Shown here piece by piece: positions 57,151 through 64,000 of a stretch of DNA of 64,000 nt (position 1 is its first letter; each line of letters begins with the position of its first letter). The stretch is from NCBI RefSeq assembly GCF_004769665.1, contig NZ_RQGG01000043.1:247185-311184 (forward strand), given 5' to 3'. The position numbers were made by a program, and so were the translations under genes. Source of the stretch: Leptospira kemamanensis (lineage in GTDB: Bacteria; Spirochaetota; Leptospiria; Leptospirales; Leptospiraceae). The notes under the pieces were generated by a model, which searched no databases, had not been told where the DNA came from, and worked only from the letters and a program-made list of their open reading frames with translations.

Positions 57151-58416
57151 TTACGTAAAGATAGAAACAACCCAAGAAATTGCCTGTCCGAAAATATTCT
57201 CTGTTAAGAATTTTTTCAAATCAACAGGATTTCTATTGAGTGAATCATAATACCAAGCAGTGTATTCACTTACTTGAGGGACTGAGAATCCATAACGAGT
57301 GTTAATTGCTTTAATTAATTCGTTAGCAAATAGTGAGTGACCATACATGTTCGGGTGAACACCATCTAATCCAAATACACCAGGTTGGTTTGGAAGTGGC
57401 CAGTTTGCTCTTGCATTTCCTGGAGACCATCCTGAAGCACTACGAATCGGTCTTCCGTTTTCTTTTAAGTCATCAAAGATCACTCGTAAGTCTGCCACTG
57501 CGAAACGCATAGTAGCACCTTGTGCTTTGATTTCATTGTTTAACATACTCAAAAAGTTGGAAATGGTTGCCACTTCGTTTGCATCTAATACTTGGTTCGG
57601 GTCAGAAACAGAATTTCTAAAAAATGCTTTTAAACCAGAATAGTTAGCTCTTCCATTTGGATCACGATAGTTTTCGAGAAAAGCAATCGCAGTTACATTC
57701 GGAACAGTGAACAACACTCCCCCTTTTAAACTTCCCATCGCAGCCATTCTGCGGAAAAATTCGCGAATGTCTCTTTTGAAACGTGTTTCATCCAAACAAT
57801 CTGTTGATGTATGAAGTGCTGTACAGAGAACATGGTTGGCACCAGCAGATCCAAAGAGGAAAGTTGGTTTTACTTTCTCCATCACTTGGGCTTGTGTTCC
57901 TGCATCTCGTAATCCAAATCGATGGAATTTGTCTGGTTCTTGGCAATCAGCTACAGTCACCCAACGGTAAGTATACCAATACCATTTTGCCCAATACCAT
58001 TCTTTCACTTGTTTGGTGGCGTTGATATCTTCACATTTACCAGAAGTTCGCAGTACTGTCGTGTATTCCGCACCTGTGATCCCAGCATGTGTTGGTAAAG
58101 AAACAGTCGATGCGTTTCCACCAATGATACTTTCAGCGATACAAAAAATACCGCAGTCCCATTTCAAAACGTCCTCTAAATTGACGAAAGGCCCTTTCAA
58201 AACATTGTAAGATACAGACGCACCAGCTTGTTTTGACACGAGAACCGGGTAAGCCCAGTCTTGTGTTTTCTTTTCTACGGTTACACCAAAGAACCCTTGG
58301 CTTAGGGAATCCCCGATGACTCCTACTTTTTGGAACATTTCACTTTGTGTTTGGGCTGACAATGAGCCAGCAAACATCAAAACGAGCACCAATCCGAATG
58401 CTTTTTTTGTGTTCAT
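57151..58416 (-). CDS. Secreted SGNH/GDSL-family hydrolase
   Basis: The start is ATG 58416 with GGGAGGAAAT upstream (421 aa). A signal peptide ([20 protein letters not shown], cleaved near AQT) precedes [15 protein letters not shown], the GDSL block with the nucleophile Ser. GSAGANHVL resembles block III and [18 protein letters not shown] carries the catalytic Asp and His. Several cysteines (WDCGIFC, GKCED, ADCQEP, DCLDE) suggest disulfides. It probably acts as an esterase or lipase outside the cytoplasm. It is first of a two-gene unit. Confidence 0.88.
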   Translation of the reverse strand: MNTKKAFGLVLVLMFAGSLSAQTQSEMFQKVGVIGDSLSQGFFGVTVEKKTQDWAYPVLVSKQAGASVSYNVLKGPFVNLEDVLKWDCGIFCIAESIIGGNASTVSLPTHAGITGAEYTTVLRTSGKCEDINATKQVKEWYWAKWYWYTYRWVTVADCQEPDKFHRFGLRDAGTQAQVMEKVKPTFLFGSAGANHVLCTALHTSTDCLDETRFKRDIREFFRRMAAMGSLKGGVLFTVPNVTAIAFLENYRDPNGRANYSGLKAFFRNSVSDPNQVLDANEVATISNFLSMLNNEIKAQGATMRFAVADLRVIFDDLKENGRPIRSASGWSPGNARANWPLPNQPGVFGLDGVHPNMYGHSLFANELIKAINTRYGFSVPQVSEYTAWYYDSLNRNPVDLKKFLTENIFGQAISWVVSIFT

Positions 58417-58706
58417 ATTTCCTCCCAACCGGAACATTTTCAACATACTTTAAACAATTACGACATTTTGGTGTCTTTTTGAACGAGTGTCAAATAATTT
58501 ATTTCCGAACCACTGCAATTTTTTGAACTTAGTTCAATTTTATACCAAGAGAGTGGACATTTGCGACAAAAACGTAGTGAAAACGGTGATGACTGGGGGG
58601 CGGTTTAAGGGCGATGGAAACAAAGGAAAGAGAGAAAAATAAGAGAGATAGTGACTTATCTATGAAAAGGAAATCAAAGACGAAACGTAAAATACGAAAT
58701 TACTGC
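58417..58706. other. 290-bp intergenic region
   Basis: The gap contains the SGNH-gene promoter region and the terminator region of the converging 58707 gene is on its right. A C/G-poor run and the plus-strand purine-rich tract GGAAAGAGAGAAAAATAAGA stand out. I see no clear hairpin terminator, RNA gene or convincing ORF (a 42-aa basic reading frame from 58614 was rejected). Confidence 0.5.
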
Positions 58707-59597
58707 TTAAAAATACTTCCCTTCCTTTTCAAAATTTCCTAAGGCAGAAAGAACCGTGGATTCTTCCCAACTATCTAGGATGACCCCGTTCCCTTTCAAA
58801 TACACAAGCACATCATACCGATCCAGCGCATGAACCTTCACGAGTTCCTTGAGAACCAAAGACAATCGATGGGAATCTCTTTGGTTTGGTTTGAGTGTTT
58901 TCTCTTGGTTTAAATCATACCTATCTTTTAAGTCTTGGCAAAATGTTTCCCAAACATGGATGGAACTTAAAATAGATTCTAATCGTTTCCGATTTTCTTT
59001 TTCTTTGTCGGTAATGTCTTCGATTGTCTGTTTGCCCGAAACCATCATCATTCGTAAGTAATAATATAACGTGTGGCTATTGAGTAAGATTTTCCGAATT
59101 TCGTTTTCCCGTAAGTTTGCAAAAATTCCAAGAAGAGTCTGCATAGTCATATTTTTCTCTTCCAAAAGATCAAAATATGCTTCCCATGTTTGCGGATCGA
59201 GATTGGAGAGAAGGTGAATTTTTAAGGTAGGGTCCCTATCCATCTCCTCTCCCAAGGAAAGGATACGTAAACTTTGATTGGATCCAAAGAGTTGCCTGAT
59301 TTGCAAAAAGTAAGAATTCGAATCAAACTGATCTAATAAAAACTGTTTTCCATAACCAAAGTAGATAAACTTCATCAGAAGTTCTGGTTTGATATTTTCA
59401 TCGTTGAGAAATTTTTGAGTCGCTTCTTCGGAGCGGAGTAACCAGAGATATTCGAAGACTAAATCACAGAACTCATCATCATCTAACATGTGATCGGCGA
59501 GCGACCTGAGATCCTCACCTTTTTCGATGGATAAAAAAAACGACAAAAGTTCGTTAGGAGATGCGTTTTTCCAAAACTGAGAAGCCTTCCATCGCAT
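58707..59597 (-). CDS. Hypothetical alpha-helical protein
   Basis: The 296-residue protein starts at ATG 59597 (MRWKASQFWKN); a TTG two codons upstream is also open. It is almost entirely helical and acidic (ANASPNELLSFF-like helices, DDDEFCDLVFEYLWLLRSEE), with no signal peptide, membrane helix or known motif. The pattern of short amphipathic helices could be a solenoid, but no repeat unit is clear. It stands alone between the SGNH and propeller genes. I do not assign a function. Confidence 0.65.
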   Translation of the reverse strand: MRWKASQFWKNASPNELLSFFLSIEKGEDLRSLADHMLDDDEFCDLVFEYLWLLRSEEATQKFLNDENIKPELLMKFIYFGYGKQFLLDQFDSNSYFLQIRQLFGSNQSLRILSLGEEMDRDPTLKIHLLSNLDPQTWEAYFDLLEEKNMTMQTLLGIFANLRENEIRKILLNSHTLYYYLRMMMVSGKQTIEDITDKEKENRKRLESILSSIHVWETFCQDLKDRYDLNQEKTLKPNQRDSHRLSLVLKELVKVHALDRYDVLVYLKGNGVILDSWEESTVLSALGNFEKEGKYF

Positions 59598-59713
59598 CCT
59601 CAATCTGTAACGGGATAAAGAGATCGTGTCAATGTTAATTTAAAAATGCTCAATTTACGATGCAAAATATCAAAAAAATTACAAATTCCTACTCCATTGG
59701 ATTCGTATATTCT

Positions 59714-60982
59714 TTAGTAACTATTCCAATAACTACTCTGTAATAAAGCATTACAGATTTTCCCATTGGCTCCAGGATTGATCACCAAAACATCATCTTC
59801 TGTATGAGGGATCGTATAAATTTTTCCGTTAGGTGCTAAAACTCCGTCTCCCCATTTGTTAAAGGTTGGATAACCTGCATTATATACAGATGTTAATAAT
59901 GTATCAGGGTCAATGGATACGATGTTTTCATTATCAGCTGGAAGTGTATGAATTTTACCATCAGCTGCTAAAATGCCTCCTCTCCATTTACCAGTAAGCG
60001 TAACACCGACTGCTGGCACGGGAAGTAAAGTCACAGAATCATTATTTGGATCTAATATTAAAAAATTAGCAGAGTCAGCTGCCATTGCAAAAATTTTGCC
60101 TTTCGGTGCCAGGACCCCATGTCTCCATTGATTTGCACCAGAGGGAGATGGGATCACATAACTTTTTTCTGAATAGGGATCTAAAGCTAAGATAAAATTT
60201 ACATTATAAGGAAAGGCATAAATTTTTCCATTGGGAGCCAAAATTCCTCCCTCCCACATATTTGCTGCCACCAGTGGAGACGATATGGTGCGCACTGCAT
60301 CGGTTTTGGGATCGATCACAAGGATTTTACTGGATGCCATGGGAATTCCATAAATCAAACCATTGGGGGCAAGGATCCCTCCTCTCCATTTACCACTTCC
60401 CGTTTCCGGAGAATCAATTGTATAAACTTCGTTAGTTTCTAGTTTAACAACTAGGATTTTGTCCGAGTTTCTGGGAATGCCATATACTTTGCCATTGGGG
60501 GCAAGGACGGCTCCTTCCCATTTGCCAGTCCCGCTAAAACCAGATGCGAGAGTCGATGTATCATTTGCATTGGGATCAATGACGAGTAGATCTGACCGGT
60601 CATATGGCATCGAAACAATTTTACCATTGGGAGCTAAAACACCACCAAGCCATTTCGCCATACCTGTAATTGGTGTGGAGATACTCGAAACGCTCATCGC
60701 CGTTCCACCCAGGTTTGCTTGTTTTCTTAGTTCTTCTTGTACATATTTCCAACGTCTTGGTTGGATGACGGACAAAATGTCCATTTCACAAATGGATTTG
60801 GTCGGGGCAACCGAGCCGCAATACTCGCGGTCATCATCATTGAGAATCCGAGCCAAATAAAATGTTTGGTAGGATTCCGAACTTGGGTCACAACCATTTT
60901 CTAATTTCGGTAAACCACAGGTAATGAAAAAGAATTGGGAAAAGAAAACAAACCAAACTGTGAATGTTTTAAAATTTCGCAT
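59714..60982 (-). CDS. Lipoprotein with seven-repeat beta-propeller
   Basis: The 422-residue protein has a lipoprotein signal ending FFFITC, a short Cys-containing region (PKLENGCDPSSESY, then REYCGSV and SICEMD), and seven repeats of about 44 residues from about residue 109 to 410. Each repeat reads roughly W-x-G-G-x-LAPNGKIYxxPxxxxxILVIDP. Seven repeats match one seven-bladed propeller. Such 'LAPNGKIY' repeats occur in Leptospira and some protists (recollection). It is divergent from a second lipoprotein with the same N-terminal signature. Confidence 0.85.
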   Translation of the reverse strand: MRNFKTFTVWFVFFSQFFFITCGLPKLENGCDPSSESYQTFYLARILNDDDREYCGSVAPTKSICEMDILSVIQPRRWKYVQEELRKQANLGGTAMSVSSISTPITGMAKWLGGVLAPNGKIVSMPYDRSDLLVIDPNANDTSTLASGFSGTGKWEGAVLAPNGKVYGIPRNSDKILVVKLETNEVYTIDSPETGSGKWRGGILAPNGLIYGIPMASSKILVIDPKTDAVRTISSPLVAANMWEGGILAPNGKIYAFPYNVNFILALDPYSEKSYVIPSPSGANQWRHGVLAPKGKIFAMAADSANFLILDPNNDSVTLLPVPAVGVTLTGKWRGGILAADGKIHTLPADNENIVSIDPDTLLTSVYNAGYPTFNKWGDGVLAPNGKIYTIPHTEDDVLVINPGANGKICNALLQSSYWNSY

Positions 60983-61203
60983 CAGCGTGAGAGCACTCTA
61001 CAAAAAGAGAATTTTTTTCCTCAAAAAACTGTCAAACGAAAGAAATTTCCTATGGAAATCCATAAGGATAAACACGTATGTTTGCAAGCATTTGAATTTT
61101 CTAAATAATAATTTTTTGACAAACTGATATTCAAAAAGTCCGGAAAGGAAAATAGCAGTTGTCAGAGGAATCCGATTTGTATTACTCTCTGTTAGTGTGC
61201 CCC
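60983..61203. promoter_or_regulatory. Divergent promoter region of two repeat lipoproteins
   Basis: This 221-bp AT-rich region separates two divergent lipoprotein genes. It contains TTGACA near 61117 within TTTTTGA...TCAAAAA (7-bp dyad, 11-nt spacer), AAAAGAGAATTTTTTTCC near 61005 and AGGATAAACACGTATG near 61068. It must hold both promoters. No firm -10/-35 pair or operator could be assigned. Confidence 0.4.
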
Positions 61204-63480
61204 ATGATGCGATTCTTGCAGATTTCATTTTTCCTTTCACTGACTTCGATTTTTCTTTTTTGCAAACCCCCAAAACTATCCAATGCCTGTGATCCCGAAT
61301 CTGATGCCTATTTACAAAGCACCATCCTACGGTTTTTGCTAAACGACTCCTCCCCTTCTTGTTTGCCTGGATTTTCCAAACTCCCTAATCAAATCTGGGG
61401 AGCATATAGCGATATCCCAGCCAATGTGGATGTCCGAGCCTTAGCCGTTTACGACAACAAACTTTATTTAGGTGGCTCGTTCCAATTTTTAGGACCGAAT
61501 ACGGGAGGTGCTGCTATTCTCAACACCACGGATGGATCCATTTTGGATGAAATGGTTTGTCCCTATTTAGAAGTGTATGCGTTTAGCAATGTTGCCATCT
61601 CTGATGAAAATGGTGGTTTTTATTTGGCCGGGAGTTTCACCCATGTACAAGGCAAACCAAAACGAAGTCTTGTCCATATCAAATCCAATTGCCAGCTTGA
61701 TCCCAATTTTGACGTGGGAACTGGCAGTGCAGGGTTTACCATCAATGACATCCAATTGGTTGGGGATAAAATTTATATCGGCGGAAGTTTCACAGTTTGG
61801 AATGGAGTGGCTAGATCTAACCTAGCAGCCGTCAATCGGTATACAGGAGAGTTGGACAATACTTGGGTTCCGAATGCTCAAGGAGCTGTTGCGGCACTTG
61901 CCCCTGACAACGATGGAATTTTTGTGGGAGGCGCCTTTACAGATTTGAATGGAGATACAGCCTACGCACGTTTAGGAAAGATTAATTATAATACAGGGAC
62001 CTTAATCTCCAGTTTCATAGGGCCCAATGTTACGGACGGTTCGATCCAAGCCCTTATACTCGGACAAGATTCATCGAATAACAAAGTACTTTATGCTGGC
62101 GGTAACTTTGAAGTTGTTTCACCAACGAATGCAAGATCATTTTTTATGGATGGGAATACCACTGCATGGAATCCGTCTCCCAATGGTCCCGTGACTGACA
62201 TTGCTGTTCTAGGTTCCAAAGTGTATTTATCAGGAACCTTTAATACGGTGGCTGGATCGACCAGGAATTATTTTGCAGCGGTGGATAATAATCTGGGCAC
62301 TCTTGGAGGGGAGAATTTATCCCTCATTGCCAGTGATAGCATTGCTTCGATTGCAGAGTTTGGTGGCAAGTTGTATGTCCTCGGAACCTTTACTTCCGTT
62401 CTTGGTAATTCCCGTCGGTTTGCATTATCTGTCGATCCAACCAATGGTCAGATCTCGTCATGGAATCCCAAATTTTCCACAGGTTTCCAAGCTAGTACCG
62501 GTAAACTTGCTTTTTCTTCTGATGGAACCAAAGTATTGGTTCCTGGAAGTTTTTATAGTGTGAACGTAGTGGAACGAAATGGTTTTGGTTCGATTGATTT
62601 GATCACAGGAAAACCAACGAGTTTCAATCCACAATTGGTAGGTTCCATCAACTCACTCCATATCAAAGACAAAATTCTGTATGCTGGTGGATCGTTTAGC
62701 TCTGTATTAAGCACATCACGAAGTAATTTTTTTGCCTTAAATTTAGAAACATTAAGTCTAGAAGGAACAGCTCCGACTTTCGATGCGAGCATCAATGTCA
62801 TCCAATCTGATGATAACTATCTGTATTTAGGTGGATCCTTTACAAACGTAGCAAGCTCCACAAGAAACAATCTTGCACGTTTGGTACTTCCTAGCGGAAA
62901 CGTGGACTCTTGGAATCCAAATCCCGATGGAGCGGTGAACTCTCTGCATACTCACAATCAAAGAGTCTTTGTGGGTGGTGCCTTTGCATCGATAGCAGGT
63001 TCGGGAACACCTAATCTTACGGAAGTTAACCGAATTTCTGTTTCCAATTTATTATTTCCTTCGAATGTGAATTTTCCCAATAGCAATGTCAACGCAATCA
63101 CTACCTATCAAAATCAATATTACATCGGTGGTGCATTTAATTCCATTGGAGCACAAGCCTCACCATTTTTTGCCAAATTTGATGGCCAATCGGGAACATA
63201 TACATACAACCTCATCACCGCCGACAGTGAATTATCGAGCATCTCTGTGGGTGAAAATGGAAAAGGAATCCTCGGCGGGAGTTTTACAACTATCAATGGA
63301 TCTCCTAGGGCCGGATTTGTATTTTATGATTTTATCAACAATAAAGTGTTAGATGGGAATATACCATCCACTGGAAATGTAGTTCAAGCCCTTTCCATAC
63401 AAAATCGTCATTTTATCAGTGGTAAAATCACCCAGGCAAATAACCTTCCAAAGGGTGGATATGTGATTTGGGATTTGTAA
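61204..63480 (+). CDS. Lipoprotein with delta-60/DUF5122-like propeller repeats
   Basis: I use the ATG at 61204 (MMRFLQISFF..., 758 aa); a TTG at 61159 preceded by AAAGGA is the alternative. A lipobox ends IFLFC, followed by KPPKLSNACDPESDAY, the same signature as the divergent neighbour. From about residue 90 onward roughly 13 repeats read LYLGGSFTxVxGxxRxxLAxxDxxTGxLxxWNP. This matches the DUF5122/delta-60 repeat type, which builds beta-propeller-like structures. A surface-exposed role is likely but unproven. Confidence 0.82.
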   Translation: MMRFLQISFFLSLTSIFLFCKPPKLSNACDPESDAYLQSTILRFLLNDSSPSCLPGFSKLPNQIWGAYSDIPANVDVRALAVYDNKLYLGGSFQFLGPNTGGAAILNTTDGSILDEMVCPYLEVYAFSNVAISDENGGFYLAGSFTHVQGKPKRSLVHIKSNCQLDPNFDVGTGSAGFTINDIQLVGDKIYIGGSFTVWNGVARSNLAAVNRYTGELDNTWVPNAQGAVAALAPDNDGIFVGGAFTDLNGDTAYARLGKINYNTGTLISSFIGPNVTDGSIQALILGQDSSNNKVLYAGGNFEVVSPTNARSFFMDGNTTAWNPSPNGPVTDIAVLGSKVYLSGTFNTVAGSTRNYFAAVDNNLGTLGGENLSLIASDSIASIAEFGGKLYVLGTFTSVLGNSRRFALSVDPTNGQISSWNPKFSTGFQASTGKLAFSSDGTKVLVPGSFYSVNVVERNGFGSIDLITGKPTSFNPQLVGSINSLHIKDKILYAGGSFSSVLSTSRSNFFALNLETLSLEGTAPTFDASINVIQSDDNYLYLGGSFTNVASSTRNNLARLVLPSGNVDSWNPNPDGAVNSLHTHNQRVFVGGAFASIAGSGTPNLTEVNRISVSNLLFPSNVNFPNSNVNAITTYQNQYYIGGAFNSIGAQASPFFAKFDGQSGTYTYNLITADSELSSISVGENGKGILGGSFTTINGSPRAGFVFYDFINNKVLDGNIPSTGNVVQALSIQNRHFISGKITQANNLPKGGYVIWDL

Positions 63481-63516
63481 GGAAATTCAATTGTTTGTGC
63501 TAGTATAGTATTCACC

Positions 63517-64000
63517 TGACAGTTTCGTAAAGAAGCAGTGGTCACACATCCTCAATTTAAAAAAATGATTTTTACCACAAAGTCATTTCCTTGGAGGAAA
63601 ATGCATGACCACCACCAATACCAACGTAAGCACCAAAGCAGCGAGAAGAAAGCTAAATTTATTAGAATTGGCAAACGAATTAAGCAATGTCAGTAAAGCC
63701 TGCAAAATCATGGGATACTCCAGACAGCAATTCTATGAGATCAGAAGAAACTACCAAACGTTTGGTTCAGAAGGTTTGATCGACAGAGTATCTGGAGCGA
63801 CCAACCCTCATCCAAACCGATTGTCGGAAGAACTCGAAAAAGTGATTTTGGATTATAGCCTCATCAATCCAACTCATGGTTCCATTCGTGTTGCTCAACA
63901 ATTGAATTTAAAAGGTCACAGTGTAAGTTCAGGCGGAGTCCGAGGAGTCTGGACAAGAACTAAGCTTCTTACAAAACACCAACGACTTCTAAGACTCGAT
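63517..64000 (+). mobile_element. IS481-type insertion sequence, left end (continues past window)
   Basis: A transposase gene begins at 63605 and the element continues past the window. The left boundary at TGACAGTTTCGTAAAGAAGC (63517) is a guess, since the right inverted repeat is not visible. Upstream of it is the 36-bp remainder of the intergenic region after the 773-codon lipoprotein frame. Confidence 0.55.
63605..64000 (+). CDS. IS481-family transposase, partial
   Basis: 132 codons are visible from ATG 63605 with GGAGG 7 nt upstream. The N-terminal helix-turn-helix reads ARRKLNLLELANELSNVSKACKIMGYSRQQFYEIRR, the typical opening of IS481-type and related DDE transposases. A second helix-turn-helix segment (THGSIRVAQQLNLKGHSVSS) follows. 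The DDE catalytic domain lies beyond the window. No stop codon or frameshift is seen in the part present. Confidence 0.85.
   Translation, partial: MTTTNTNVSTKAARRKLNLLELANELSNVSKACKIMGYSRQQFYEIRRNYQTFGSEGLIDRVSGATNPHPNRLSEELEKVILDYSLINPTHGSIRVAQQLNLKGHSVSSGGVRGVWTRTKLLTKHQRLLRLD

Noticed and set aside
58614..58742. 42-aa basic reading frame on the plus strand
   Set aside because: Lys/Arg composition only reflects a purine-rich tract, it overlaps the end of the opposite gene, and there is no good ribosome site or conserved feature.
1..64000. tRNA, rRNA or CRISPR features
   Set aside because: All gaps are short (below 300 bp) and none shows cloverleaf, rRNA or regularly spaced repeats by eye.

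Overview
The window is about 40% GC chromosomal DNA from a spirochaete of the genus Leptospira, most likely the saprophytic L. biflexa/L. meyeri side (genus firm, clade inferred). Evidence: a citramalate synthase of the Leptospira CimA type, the long insert-containing form of IspG, a DUF1577/PilZ-type protein, a TP0789-like LolA-fold protein, many predicted lipoproteins with spirochaetal lipoboxes, and compact operons with overlapping genes and frequent TTG/GTG starts. The gene content is mostly housekeeping and envelope genes. I see no rRNA, tRNA, CRISPR or prophage.

Layout. 1-2.9 kb: start of a NADH dehydrogenase operon on the minus strand (nuoA-B-C-D-E, with E cut by the window edge). 3-12.1 kb: minus-strand run of rarA, a small Cys-rich protein, a DedA/VTT membrane protein, pth, cimA, an Smr protein, a response regulator with a large membrane histidine kinase, mutY and a small unknown gene. 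12.1-17.8 kb: plus-strand ispG, a DUF2339/DUF3999 pair and a DUF1499 lipoprotein. 17.9-32.7 kb: minus-strand carB, a sulfatase-like membrane enzyme, a giant alpha-2-macroglobulin with an intact thioester motif, and three unknown genes. 32.8-41.7 kb: mini-lipoproteins, rsmE, a LolA-like protein, guaB, a PilZ-like protein, a B12-binding radical SAM protein, an EAL phosphodiesterase and tmk.

41.7-54.7 kb holds the most interesting part. A minus-strand operon (lipoprotein, outer-membrane barrel, znuA, znuC, znuB, methyltransferase) starts just downstream of a perfect 10-3-10 inverted repeat. A related 6-3-6 palindrome sits 6 kb away in front of a CobW/COG0523 GTPase gene and a peroxiredoxin-like gene. 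Together they look like a zinc-starvation (Zur-type) regulon with two little-known envelope components, a COG0523 protein that has lost about 100 internal residues, and a redoxin partner. Between the two loci lie an amidohydrolase, an acyl-CoA dehydrogenase, a chemotaxis receptor and an acyltransferase.

54.8-64 kb: a HEAT-repeat lipoprotein, a secreted SGNH hydrolase with a membrane-anchored partner, an unknown gene, and two divergent lipoproteins that share an N-terminal signature but carry different propeller-like repeats (7 'LAPNGKIY' repeats; about 13 'GGSFT' repeats). The window ends inside an IS481-type transposase gene.
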